Notes: generated from the sequence alone by a model not told the origin. DNA of 64,000 nucleotides from Sipunculus nudus (GCA_026874595.1 CM049316.1:66920676-66984675); one strand, 5' to 3'. Shown: positions 9,695-20,970, numbered from the stretch's first letter. Made by a program: numbers and translations.

Positions 9695-11157
9695 TAAACA
9701 ACTTGTGATCAACTGTTAATCGTCCATCCTTAACCGGCTCCTGTCTCTGTTGACTGGTCCCTTGGCCTTCAAATGCTTTATTGTTGGGCCCTACAGGGCC
9801 GAATTTTATGCTTACATTGACCGCTTGATAAGTTTGTCCATTTTTTTTTTAAACATGTATACCCTGTTAGACATATCATCTCAGGTCTTTAGAAATATTG
9901 ACGTGTGATGTTCAAGTAATCCTTTATGACCACATACATTACTACATATAATTATGAATAGTCAATTGTGTGCGCGTGTTGTTGCATGAGCGCGCTTATG
10001 TGTGAGAGTAGGAACACACATTACTTTAAACACACATTTTACACAAATATTCCCTAAATATTATTATTTAACTTGTAATAAATACGATTAGGGTCGACAT
10101 GACAAGACATATGGTTTCTATTACAGGATACATTAGTGTTACATGGTGTAGAAAACTTAATGTATACATTTACATGCCGCTTGAACAGAATGTTGTAATG
10201 TTACATTAGGCCTGTGGCCTAATACAGAATGCTTTAATATTACAAGGTGAAGAACTCCTTATGTAATTATGTACACGGCTCTGCTACAGGATACAGGATC
10301 ATCATATGATCGTTGTGAAAAAAAACTAATATTTTGGTATACTTGCTCGAGCGGATATTCTCACAGAGAGTTATTTTGCACTCGGAATATCTCACTTGCT
10401 TGAATCTACTGTTAAGCGAACCTCTCTCACTCTCTCTCTCTCTCTCTCTCGTATGATTATTATTTCGGCTTGAGTGGTATCTCAGTTAAACTACAATCGT
10501 ATCAACATACCAAAGCTACCGTGCTACAAGGACTATTCCTAATATATTATTTGTAAACTTTCATTCGAGCATAATGGTCCCTGCTTGTGCAAAGTGTATA
10601 GTTGACTCTGTTTTCAAATTATTTTCATAATCGTAGCGTATGAACATCAATAAAACCGCAATGAATAGTTAGCACACATCACCTCGGAGACGGAACCTTT
10701 TATATCAAAAGATCAAGTACCTCTCATACACGTGTACAATGTGTCTCCGTTTCTCTGTTTATCAGGCAAACCTACCGCTACAGTAGCCCTACCAAGGCAA
10801 GGTCAAAGCTATAACCATTTATCGCAGTGCACACAACATAATTCTGCGTTGTTTCTTCAATTATTCCGGATGCGTGACAATATATCTACGTTTTACAAAG
10901 CAAACAAGGAAGTTTGGCTAAATATAGACTTGATATAAGGGCATATGATTTACATGTGTTGTGCAACGGCACTGATCTCTTAACCGTACAAATTTGAGCA
11001 GCAGAAGTCTTCTTCATATGCTTATGGTAGGTTTGCGTTTTTTCATTGATATGCTTGTAAAAGATTAAGAATATCTCTCTGTCGATTATAAATACGTACA
11101 TATAGAAAGGAACTAGTCATTGTGTTAAGGAACACCTAGGCAAGACAGATTATATTA
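9290..11157. other. Gene-free stretch with microsatellites
   Basis: No gene is recognised. It holds a (TA)n tract at about 9634-9688, which yields an artefactual Ile-Tyr ORF on the - strand, and a (CT)n tract at about 10425-10450. The remaining frames are short and without motifs. Confidence 0.55.
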
Positions 11158-11159
11158 TA

Positions 11160-12392
11160 CAGTGAAACCCCTCTATATCGGGTAGCAAGGGAACGGACGG
11201 CGGTCCTTTATGGCGTTATGTCCGCCCCAGATAGGATCTGGCCCGGCGGACATGTTGCTGCCAGATGTCTGAGAGCAGGCGCGGGTCACAAATATTCGTG
11301 AAACACATTACCGGAAATTGGTTTATGTCATGATCATGGGATGTAAAATAAACAGAGCGTATAAATAGCTTAACAGCTGCAGCCTTTAATCTTAAATCCA
11401 ACGAGAGTTCTTGACCTATGACAGTGATCGTTCATTGGTGTACAATCTTGAAGCGCAAATACGTTATCATACTCGGTTTATTGGCCAAATAATACGGTCA
11501 CGAAATTAAGTTGACATTTTCACATGACCCAAAGCTCTTCATAATAGAAGCTCTGCAAATACCATCGGCTTTGCAGAAGGAATATGAATCGTGAGGATAA
11601 CTGACGTTTATAACAAGTGATCCATGGCCGTCGACGCTCAGCTGAATTCAAGCAGCCTTGAACAATGGGAAAAATGACTCCCAGAGTGCTAAAAAATCAT
11701 GCATTTTGTCAATTTACCTTAAATATAGGTTACAGTGGCCTTATTCTATATTCGGCTGCTACCAATCGTACCCAGCTGACTCACGAGGTGTTAGCAAAAT
11801 GTTCTTTCACACAGCTTGCAGAAAAGATGTCACATGGGCATTTTTCAGGTATCCCAGGAGATTTTTTTATGGACCTCCCGGTAAGTCTTGTATTCGGATT
11901 CTAGGCTAAATGAATACAATTTCTACCCCATGTGACTCCCTGAGTACTTTAAAATCTTATTTCCTCCCTTTATCCGCAAAATAAAGGTCACAATGACCTA
12001 ATTTAAGATAAAAGACCTGTTGGGTAACGGACAAGAATGATCGCTATACCTCAGATGACTTTTTCGTCATCTGAGCTAAAACTCGATGTTACAAATTTAA
12101 ATGCAATTAGAATGATTGCTGTTTCGGTTTTCTTGACTTCCTGTCTAAATAATGAGAATACTTTAAATGATGAGAGACACAGAAGATATTTGCGGTTAAA
12201 ACATATCTGTTCCCACTCCGGCTATTGCGGCCACTAAGGTGTTTGGGTGATTTTCACTGTTAAGCGGACAAAAAGGGTTCATTGTCTTAAATAATTAGGT
12301 GTCCACTCCAGAAAGGTTCATTTAATAGAACACACTTCGTTCGGCCGAAAGACTGTCCGTTTAGCGGGGAGTCCGCAGTCTGTGTTCCACTG
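11160..12392. mobile_element. Pogo/Tigger-like non-autonomous DNA transposon
   Basis: The left end CAGTGAAACCCC follows TA (11158-11159). The right end, read in reverse, is CAGTGGAACAC and is followed by TA (12393-12394). A TA target duplication and CAGTG-type termini with subterminal TTAGCGGGG and GTCCGC are typical of pogo/Tigger elements. Inside, two related segments (about 11665-11740 and 11925-12005) each end in a palindromic AGGTCAC-type motif, so there is internal duplication. No transposase is visible. It ends about 215 bp before the TLR start codon. Confidence 0.6.
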
Positions 12393-12431
12393 TATAATAG
12401 TTGTAAACAATACAGTTGTGTTCAGTGCTCT

Positions 12432-12445
12432 CAAGCCTGTTCTTG
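12432..12445 (+). promoter_or_regulatory. Possible 5'-UTR splice acceptor upstream of TLR
   Basis: A pyrimidine-rich run ending in TTCTTGCAG lies about 160 bp before the TLR start. It could join an upstream non-coding exon to the coding exon. It is a sequence match only; no donor was identified. Confidence 0.3.
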
Positions 12446-12607
12446 CAGACCACCTTTATTAGCGTTATAAATGAGTACTTGATTGATACCTCACGTAATG
12501 ACCCCAAGGAATCACATTCAAACAACTACACATACATATATAAGCAAATTTTGGATAGAATCAATATGAGTTTACAATATATGTTATTTATCGCCCCTAG
12601 GGACACC

Positions 12608-15010
12608 ATGGATGTCAAGCGCACGTTGCCTCTTTTTTGGGTCGTTGTGTTAGTATCAGCTGATTTGTGCAAAGACTCGAAAATGCGACATGAAAAGCAA
12701 GAAGATAAAGAAGAACACGCCAAAAAGCATACAGATATCAACGGAAAGCCCCAAAGACATGTCACAAATGACAACCAAGACAGCCCTGGAGTCTGCAGAA
12801 AATGGCACAACGCTACCGATGTGATATTCAACTGCAGTCATCTTAGCACCATTTTCAGCCAAAATCTAGTGTGGCCAAATACCACTGTCCTAGACGTGAG
12901 CTTTGGCATATTGGGATATATAACAAATTCTACGTTTTCCAGGCTAAAGAACTTACGTATACTGTATGTAAACCACAACGAACATTTAAAGATAATCTAC
13001 CCCGATGCCTTCACAGGATTGGGAAATCTCGAAACATTGGAACTATCGCACCCAGACAAAAGTATGAATTTATCAGATACAGCTCTTGAACCACTGAATA
13101 AGTTGAAGACGTTTCGGATTAGCGATTGGAAGCTCAACACTGTTACATCCTTGAAACTGTTCCAACTTTGTTCTTTGAAAAACTCTTCTCTAACTACCCT
13201 AGATCTTCAAGGCGTGAACGCTGGTGGAGCCTCCGGAGTTTTCTGGAACTTGGATCCTCCTTTGTTCAACTGTTTTGGAAACACAAAAATCCGACACCTT
13301 AACATGTCGAGGAACCAAATCATAACCATTCATGCTGGAGTTTTTGGATTCCTTCAGCACCTGGTCACGTTGGATTTATCTGAAAACCTCCTCATGGGCG
13401 GGAGCATCGGGGCACTATTCGAAATCCGGTTGATGTCTCACTTGACTAAAATTTCTATGGGGCATCAGAACTATGTATCTATAAAGTTTGGGAAGGACCG
13501 AGTGGTCCCATCGGCTTATGCTAGGCGAGGTAGCAGTTTGCTGTCAACAAAAGGAAATGAAGCAGAGTTTTCCATACCATACACACTAAAGACATTTGAA
13601 GGTGGTCACTTTAGATTTGTTGTGGAAATGAAGGACATGAAATCATTAAGAGTACATCCAAACAACAGTCTTGAATATATAAACCTTCCTGAAACTACGA
13701 TTAAAATGACGTTTGAAGGTATATTTGGATATTTCCCTCGACTATGGTACCTTAACCTACAGAATTCAAATATAAAATTCACAAATCCTGCTCTTCTTGA
13801 AAACCTAACATCCCTCAGATATTTGTTATTAGGTGGGTTTAATTTAAACTGGAACCTGCCTAACGACAGCGCATGGCAAGCGGTTATAAAGAAAACTAAA
13901 CTGAAACATCTACAGACTCTAGATTTAGCCAAAAACTACCTACAATATATACCGGAGAATGCTTTCAAACACTTTCCCAATCTGAAATATCTCAATATCA
14001 GTCAGAATCGATTAGAAACGGTTAATTTTACCATCTCACACTTGTTGCACCTGCAACATCTAAATTTAAGTCACAATTTTATTTCTTCTCTCGGTGACCT
14101 CAATCTAGCAGATTTGCAAAATGTCACGGACAAGAAAAAAATTCATATTAATGTTACCGGAAACGACATCATCTGTCCATGTAGCGACATCGAAAAGCTT
14201 CAGCAAGTAAAAAACTTAAAAATTAATTTTATCGGTTTCAAGTGCAAATTTAACTCCCACGAAAACATAACGGATCTCTCATCGCTTGACATTCAAGAAT
14301 TACATTACAAGTGTGGCGCAGACTGGTTCACTCAGCACTGGGTAGATTTATATGTGATTCAATTTTTTATCCTTTTACTCATAGCTTTAGTGTGTTTTGC
14401 CTACAGAAACAGACGGCGGATTATGTACGTTTGGTACCTGACACGGTTTGTCACCAAGTTCAACACTGAGCGTAAGGTGGTGGAACATTTCATCTTCGAT
14501 GCCTTTGTAGATTATCATTCGGAAGACCTTTGGTTTGTACAGCAACTTATTGGTCACCTTGAAAACAGATTTCGGTATATTTTATGTCTAGAGGACAGAA
14601 ACTTTGGCCCGGGCATTCCGGTGACACGAAATATTGCAGAAGCATGCCGGTACAGCGTTACTATGGTGGTTCTTCTTTCACAGAAAGCTATAAAGGGAGC
14701 TGAGCTCAGAGCAGCCCTGCACTTCATAAATGAGCAACACGACCAGAGAAAGGCTAAAGTGATTTTCATTTTTCTTGAGCGTCCGTCAAGGCTTTTGCGC
14801 CGGGTCCAAATACCACCAACTCTTGAATATTTAATGAGCTGTAACACGCATCTCGTTTGGCCACAAGGAACTCAAGATAGTGGCTTATTTTGGATGAAAC
14901 TACGACATGCTTTGGGATGCCCGCTAAAACCACAAACACATAAGGACCCAGAGATAATCTATCAAAGCGTACTTTACTGCCATTGCCGTGATCATGCAAG
15001 AAGATCATAA
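12608..15010 (+). CDS. Toll-like receptor, single exon, 800 aa
   Basis: This is a membrane pattern-recognition receptor that should signal through TIR adaptors of the MyD88 type. I chose the ATG at 12608 because it has a strong context (GACACCATGG) and begins a signal peptide (residues 1-20). The frame is open 64 codons further upstream without a plausible start. After a charged Lys/Glu/His spacer (21-60) comes a C63...C76 pair. Leucine-rich repeats follow to about 510 (for example LDLSENLL, LNISQNRL, LNLSHNFI), then a C-terminal cysteine cluster (C523, C525, C546, C569). One membrane span lies at about 580-598 and the TIR domain at about 627-770. Its box 1 is FDAFVDYHSED, box 2 is LCLEDRNFGPGIP and box 3 is FW at 761-762. 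The single cluster makes it a vertebrate-like (P-type) TLR. Box 2 has RN where RD is usual. A decayed tandem copy lies downstream. The ligand cannot be inferred. Confidence 0.95.
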   Translation: MDVKRTLPLFWVVVLVSADLCKDSKMRHEKQEDKEEHAKKHTDINGKPQRHVTNDNQDSPGVCRKWHNATDVIFNCSHLSTIFSQNLVWPNTTVLDVSFGILGYITNSTFSRLKNLRILYVNHNEHLKIIYPDAFTGLGNLETLELSHPDKSMNLSDTALEPLNKLKTFRISDWKLNTVTSLKLFQLCSLKNSSLTTLDLQGVNAGGASGVFWNLDPPLFNCFGNTKIRHLNMSRNQIITIHAGVFGFLQHLVTLDLSENLLMGGSIGALFEIRLMSHLTKISMGHQNYVSIKFGKDRVVPSAYARRGSSLLSTKGNEAEFSIPYTLKTFEGGHFRFVVEMKDMKSLRVHPNNSLEYINLPETTIKMTFEGIFGYFPRLWYLNLQNSNIKFTNPALLENLTSLRYLLLGGFNLNWNLPNDSAWQAVIKKTKLKHLQTLDLAKNYLQYIPENAFKHFPNLKYLNISQNRLETVNFTISHLLHLQHLNLSHNFISSLGDLNLADLQNVTDKKKIHINVTGNDIICPCSDIEKLQQVKNLKINFIGFKCKFNSHENITDLSSLDIQELHYKCGADWFTQHWVDLYVIQFFILLLIALVCFAYRNRRRIMYVWYLTRFVTKFNTERKVVEHFIFDAFVDYHSEDLWFVQQLIGHLENRFRYILCLEDRNFGPGIPVTRNIAEACRYSVTMVVLLSQKAIKGAELRAALHFINEQHDQRKAKVIFIFLERPSRLLRRVQIPPTLEYLMSCNTHLVWPQGTQDSGLFWMKLRHALGCPLKPQTHKDPEIIYQSVLYCHCRDHARRS

Positions 15011-16079
15011 AACTGCTTTCATAGAGGCTGTATTGTAAATTGTATGGATAACCAGCATTGTATTGTAATACACTGTAATATTCAGCAAAGATTTGCCCTG
15101 ATTCGGTGTTTCTACCTTAAGAGACACACATATGCTAAATATTTACTTTGATGTGTTCCGTTATCGAGGGTAATGGTTAACTAGTGAAATGTAACTTTTT
15201 GAAAGCGTATGATTTTGTTAACAACATATATATCAGGAATAACCACATAATCAGCATAATATGCATCCCAGAGTCTTTTGGTGTTGAAAACCACGTCGTG
15301 GTTGACTGAACGGAATACCTAATTTACTTTGTTCTTGTTAAATAACAATATTTCCTTATCAAACTATCCTTTAGTATATTTGTATATAAATAAATGTTAT
15401 ATAGCATACAGACCTTTAAACCGGGGGTGGGATGAAGAATTCATGTAATCGGTTGGCCAAAAATAATATAATTAATGTATCAGTAGTCACGATTATCAAT
15501 TAAATCTGTTGAGACAGTGTCGATTTGCCTAATTATATGTCTGTTTTGTTTTGGTTTACCTTAGCGTATGTCCTTATTATTTAGTTACTTCAGTTCCATA
15601 CCCAGGCGTTTGTCTTCACAAGGTAAAAACTCTTAAGATCACTATGGATAAAGATACCAATCTTATCTGGTTGTATTGTGGTCAACTTGTTCAAGTAACT
15701 GTTTTGTTAAGTATTAAACATGCATATAATCACGCAAACATATAAACATGCAAAATCATGAAACATCAACCTTGGGACCTGATATGCTTTTTCATATACA
15801 GTTATTTGTTACGCACTTCTCATCCGCACTGCTACGTAGCTTGACTACAACGGAAAAATGAGTATATATTTCACATTTTCTTGTACTTTCCCAGAAGTTG
15901 CTTATGTGACGTTACACAGCGTATAGCCTCGTAGCACCATGAAAGCGGACAGTTGTAAAATATGTTAGAGTTTAGGTAACTAAAGCAAATGTGTACAATT
16001 CAAAGCTTATATGACACTATCCAAGATACTTGGCTGTAATTTATTATAAATCAGTAACCCAATCGTTTTGAACTGGCTA
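15011..16079. other. TLR 3' flank, no further gene
   Basis: This is probably the 3' untranslated region, followed by intergenic DNA. An AATAAA at 15389-15394, about 380 bp after the stop codon, is the best polyadenylation signal. No other gene is seen. Confidence 0.5.
15389..15394 (+). terminator. Candidate polyadenylation signal of the TLR gene
   Basis: A canonical AATAAA hexamer lies about 380 bp downstream of the TLR stop codon. AT-rich sequence makes chance matches common. Confidence 0.35.
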
Positions 16080-16330
16080 ACGCTCCAAGGTCAAGAGGTA
16101 GGACCTCTTACAAAGACACCCTGAAACGTGATATATGACTGCATTTCAAATTGATCTTAACAAATGGGAGGATATCGTTACCAACAGACCTCCCTGGCGC
16201 TTGGCCACCGCTGAAGGATCTTAGACCACCCAGGCTTTATACCTCGACTCACTGGAGGAGTGACGCTTCAAACGTCACGCTGATCGTCGCTCGCGAAGGA
16301 AGCGCCATAGACGTAGACCGCCCCTTATCT
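16080..16330 (+). pseudogene. Non-LTR retrotransposon ORF2 C-terminal remnant
   Basis: Two frames together give a pattern familiar from the C-terminus of many invertebrate LINE ORF2 proteins. GRTSYKDTLKRDI is at about 16096-16134. After a stop and frame change come WEDIVTNRPPWR (about 16169-16204) and a Lys/Arg-rich helix (RFKRHADRRSRRKRHRR). The zinc-finger end that usually follows is missing. It is broken by at least one frameshift and stops, and no reverse transcriptase lies next to it. The clade is not assigned. Confidence 0.65.
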
Positions 16331-16416
16331 GATAGGTTGGGATATTGAAAGCCACTGTGAGCAATTTTAATTTAATCTTTTCTCATCAAGAATACCATGA
16401 TTTAAACACCGGGCTT

Positions 16417-16926
16417 AAGGCCCCTTTACACAGGGCTGCCACCTTTGTGCCACCTTTGAGCAACCAAAAAATGACCAGAACGCTCAATGGTCGCCTAACC
16501 CCAGAAAATCCTGTTTCTGTGTAATCGCTCCATAACCGTTTCAGCGATACTTGTGCCTCCCTTGAACGTCCCAAAATACAACATAAGGGCATTTTCTTGC
16601 CTGCCTTCCATCTGCATCCCCTGTGCCACCAGCGCGACCACTGTGCCTCCATTCTACAACTACGGCAATGGTTGTGCCTTCCTTCTGCCTCCTTTGAGCC
16701 ACCTTTGAGCAACCCACTACCTCGGCGACCTCTGTGCGATTGTTTTGAACATGTTCAAAAACTCACGGCGACCATGGCGTCCATGACGATACCTGAAACT
16801 CCTGTGTACCACCTTTGAACGACCTAAGCAACATTCTGCCTTCTTTGAGCCTCCTACGACGACCTGGTAAATTTTGTGGTCGCACACGGAAGGCAGAAAG
16901 GTCGCTATCATGTGTAAAGGCCCCTT
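16417..16926. mobile_element. MITE with AAGGCCCCTTTACACA-type ends
   Basis: The terminal inverted repeats are AAGGCCCCTTTACACA (16417-16432) and its near reverse complement (16911-16926). TA lies just outside each end, which suggests a TA-type target duplication. The interior is rich in short repeats of the type CCACCTTTGAGCAACC and GTGCCTCC in both orientations. No transposase is present. Short ORFs inside come from these subrepeats. It lies between the intact TLR and its pseudogene. Confidence 0.65.
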
Positions 16927-17069
16927 TAGTTGCTAATCTGAAAGCCTGTGTTGACAATACATTTAATGACCTGTGTGACTGAAGCAGCGGAAGAGAGAAC
17001 AAACGACGAGATGGCCAGAATGATAAGAATAAACATGATTTTCATAGATCAAAAGGCTGCAGACTGTCG

Positions 17070-18835
17070 CAGAATTTAACTGGTGTTGTGTTTGACTGCA
17101 GGGACATGGGTTTATCAGTCGGGTATGGTCGAGTACTACTGTTTTGCATGTAAGATTCAACTATTTCATCATTAGTGACGATGTTAAGATAACAAGTTTA
17201 GGCAGTCTGCGTATCTTTCACAACAGAATTCTAAGGGTAAACTCAGAGGGCGTATTTCTTGGAATGCAAAACCTTGAGCCTTTGGATATGAGACATAGCA
17301 ATTTTAAAGGCATCGGAAAATTTTCTTTAGACCATTAAAAATGCTGACCACATTACATGTAGCAAAGATATGGAGGTTATCAGTATTTTTGCTTTCGATG
17401 GATTCGAAAATCTTGAAACTTTAGACAAATTGAATCCAGCCGAGAACCTGTATTTGTCAGACGCAGCTCTGGAACCTCTTCTAAAGTCTACGAGGCTCAG
17501 AGTTAATTACTGGAATCTCAACGACGTTATATCCTTGAGGCGGCTCCAACTTTGTTCCCCGAACAAGTTTTCGCTCGCTACACTGGACTTGTAAGGGGTA
17601 AACAGGGGCGGAGCCTCTGGTGTGTCCTGGAATGTGGTCTCTTTTTTTATCAAAAGCTTCGATAAGTAGAATCAGACATATATACATGTGCAAGGAACAA
17701 AAAAATTAACCTGCATTCTGTTGTTCTCCGAAACATGAAATATCTTGTCAATTTAGACGTGTCCAATAAATTACAGATTCGAGGTGAAATAGTGGTCTTG
17801 GTTGATATTGCTTTAATGCCCACAATTACTAAATTATATCTTGCTCGTCAAAATTATGTATCAACCAATTCCGGCCAAAACATGAATTTGAAATACTCCA
17901 AACACATGAGGGGATTTAATAAATCAAAGAGAAAATCATTTGCCATGATTAGTCACAGAAGAAGAATATTTACATTACCACCGAATTTTATAACAATTGA
18001 AAAGGAGTGTATTTCAGGTTTGTTGTACATTTATAAAATAATAGGTCGAATTTTGCTCCCACTTTGTTCCTACTCCATTGACCTCTTATGCCATTAAGAC
18101 TATTTTATCGTAGCTATGTATGCGTTTCCTGGAAAACGCATACCAGCCAAGCGAGGAGTGTCCAGAGCCAAAGTTGTTACATTTGTTTTGATAGACAGTT
18201 TACCGGCCTAATATCCCGCATGTATGGCCACATTTTCACGAAGAGAATTCCAGAATCCTGTATACGTGGGTTACTGGACAGGATAGCTGTCAATCAAAAT
18301 AAATGTAACAAAGACTCAGAAAGGTTCGCCTGATACCCCCGCCGGGTGCGTTCACAAGGCTCCATGCCGGCAGGGTCTGTCTAACCATGTGATTGTGTAC
18401 GCAGACTGTTTGGCCGGCGAGCTGTCACATAAAACGAAATGTAACAAAATTGGCGCTGTGCACTCCTAGCTGGGCTGGTATAAACGCATACATGGCTACG
18501 ATAAAATGTCATCAGTTGTCGATGGAGCGGGAACAAGTTCGACCTATTATTTAAGAGTAGGTTTGTTGTAGATATAAATAGTTCTGTTACGATTATGGCC
18601 AGTCCACATAATACCCTCGAATATCTGAACCTAGAGCACACCATGTTGCAATAACTGTATAATAGAACATTTGGATATTTTCCAAATTTTTGGTAATTAA
18701 ATCTACAGAATTCAGACATATGGATGTCAAACCCTGCCGTGTGTAGGTACTTTGTGAATAAAACGTTGAACATTTCCGCCTTAGGTAACACATAAAAACA
18801 GGATAGCAGGTCTAGTTTTACATTTAAAGTAGCAT
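17070..18835 (+). pseudogene. Tandem Toll-like receptor pseudogene, LRR region only
   Basis: This is a decayed copy of the upstream TLR in the same orientation. Matching blocks run in order. TGVVFDCRDMG (about 17080) matches the first cysteine region. ENLYLSDAALEPLL (about 17440-17490) and LQLCSPNKFSLATLDL (to 17594) come next. NLDVSNKL...LARQNYVST (17740-17875) follows. After the inserted transposon comes a block at 18559-18835 that matches residues 334-410 of the intact protein. Several frameshifts and stops break the frame, for example at about 17338 and 17595. The end of the LRRs, the cysteine cluster, the membrane span and the TIR domain are absent. It is clearly paralogous rather than a recent copy, because divergence is high. 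Confidence 0.9.
18028..18558. mobile_element. 531 bp inverted-repeat transposon inside the TLR pseudogene
   Basis: The left ~170 bp and the right ~170 bp are reverse complements with a few differences. Shared pieces include AATAATAGGTCGAA, ATTTTATCGTAGC, ATGTATGCGTTT and GTTACATTT. Direct repeats AGGTTTGTTGTA flank it at 18016-18027 and 18559-18570. They match the single copy at the same place in the intact TLR (GATTTGTTGTGG, about 13613), so they are a target-site duplication. Long inverted ends with a 9-12 bp duplication fit a Mutator-like or foldback MITE. No coding capacity is seen. Confidence 0.8.
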
Positions 18836-20538
18836 TGTTCCGAAATGTATATCATGGTTACCACACCTAAGGAATACGGTAGATTTGTTCTGGTCCGTGG
18901 GCCTTCCCATATCTTAATTATTGCAAACGCCCATGGTGTAAACCTAGAACACTCTTATTCATATAGCAGTTCCCAATTAGGCCATTTCGCGTAATAGCAA
19001 AGTAAAAGTTACAGCATTATGCGATTAACATCCAGGGGACAATAATTTCTTCTGTGTTTCGTTTTTGGGGCCACTCATCTCCGCTGTCTACCTCAAGGGC
19101 TAAGCCCCAAAGAAGAGGTAATTAAAGATTTACTAGTTTTCCAAAGAATTACCTGTGGTATAAAAAAAATAAATGTAGCTTTATTTTTTGGCATATATTA
19201 TGTTAACTGCATTATATGCGGCGTTCCACAGGGGCTTGTCACAGAAGACTGTAAAACAATATTATCCCGGAATTCTGAGCCACAAAACCCCAAGAATAAG
19301 CGATAAAACCCATTGGGACATATACAGCTCCTCGACTACTGAATAAAAAGGAACCGTTTATGTCACAATGGGTGACACTGCGCCGGGGTTTAAAATAAGT
19401 TTAGAGGCGTTTTGATTTCAGTTGTGTACCTCCAAGTAGACCACACGATGAACCAGGGTAACACAATGAGCGCTCATACATTAAACAATTGAATAACGGT
19501 ACAATGTAGCGTTATAATCTCAAACTAATCAAGTAAAATCTAATTCCTTCAAATTCTGTTCAGGCCTATGGCCAATAAAACGTATCGAACGTCAGGAAAT
19601 CGAAATTCAATAACAATTGTTGGCAAAAAAAGGTGAATTATGTTTTTGTGTGCAAATTTATTATTTCCTCTTGCTGAAGCGTTCTGTTGCTTTTTGTAAT
19701 AACCCAGGGGTTTCATTCCCTTTTCTATTTCGATACTGAACAAATGCAAGTCAAATCCACCACAGAGGCCCCGTAATAGAGGATGCGGCATAACGAGTTG
19801 AATAGGAACGCATAACAAGATCTATCAAACGCTCGTCATGAACTAATAAACGAATCCCCTGATGCACTTACAGTCTGATTTCAAGGATATTGTGAATTAT
19901 AAGTAAGGAAATGAGAGCACTGCTCAATTCGCTCGTGCTATGTATTGTGCCCTCTGACCTAATTAAATATGCGCAGATTGTGCCGAGAATTAAAACTGAC
20001 TGGAACAAAAGCACTACACAACAACCCCAGTCAGGCTTAAAGCCCCTTGTGTGGTCTCTTGTTTTACCCAAAAATGACGTCACTCCCGAGCGCACAACAC
20101 ACTTCAAGATAAAAGCAGCCAGCGGAAACTCGATGGACGCTTAAGTTTACAAACCTGGGGACCATGCGCCCGCCCCATGCTCACACCTTACTTCAACAGA
20201 TCACAACGAATACTTTGGTTTAAACAAATTTATTTTTAAAGAATAACGATTTTGTTTCCTGTGGGGAAGGTACAAACCAACCAAGTACAAACAAACTACG
20301 ATGCAGTGCAAAATAACAAGCATAAAGTAACAACACATTTGAAAATAACATGTGAATAGAATTATTATTCAAATATCAAGTACATTTTCATAATGACAAC
20401 AATTAAAACACAAAAGAAATGTTTCTCATGAAGATTGGGACAGAGAGGAACGGGCTTATAAAATCGCAATCATATATTGATGCGGAAAAGTTGATCCAAT
20501 TAGTTTGTTTTGTTCCGTTTCCGACAGAATTACTCTTT
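18836..20538. other. Gene-free stretch
   Basis: I see no gene or clear repeat. The open frames are at most about 90 codons and lack motifs. Confidence 0.5.
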
Positions 20539-20970
20539 CAGACCACCAGATGCTGCCATCTGTCAGTTGACGTTGACACTAAAAATGAACCACAAACCAT
20601 TAAAGATAACATTTTATTATTTTGCTGACCGGTCTCGTTTTTTTTTTTTTTTTTTTTTTTCTTCTTCTTCTTCTTCTTCTTCTTCTTTTCTACGGAAGAG
20701 GTATGCGCACTATTGAGTGTCATTCTAGTTTTTATTTGATCTTTGATATTCGTCCAATTTGTGCCAGTATACTTAGACCTACCTACTCCCTCATAGTATA
20801 ACTCGTGCAGACCACCAGATGCTGCCATCTGTCAGTTGACGTTGACACTAAAAATGAACCACAAACCATTAAAGATAACATTTTATTATTTTGCTGACCG
20901 GTCTCGTTTTTCTTTTTTCTTTCCAATGGAAGAGGTATGCGCACTATTGAGTGTCATTCTAGTTTTAATT
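20539..20970 (+). repeat. Direct duplication of ~165-200 bp, one copy with expanded T/CTT tract
   Basis: The segment starting CAGACCACCAGATGCTGCC at 20539 recurs at 20808. Both copies run through CATTAAAGATAACATTTTAT and GCTGACCGGTCTCG to AAGAGGTATGCGCACTATTG. Between these last two blocks the first copy has a long T run followed by (CTT)n (20639-20689). The second has only a short T/C run. The flanks are not shared. Confidence 0.85.

Noticed and set aside
9491-9712. - strand ORF with a long Ile-Tyr run
   Set aside because: It is a translation of a (TA)n microsatellite. The same applies to the frame at 41571-41885.
12416-12607. N-terminal extension of the TLR frame by 64 codons
   Set aside because: The first ATG has a weak context, and the extension contains no signal peptide. 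The later ATG at 12608 has a strong context and starts one.
18088-18333. + strand ORF within the TLR pseudogene
   Set aside because: It lies inside the inserted inverted-repeat transposon and has no coding signature.
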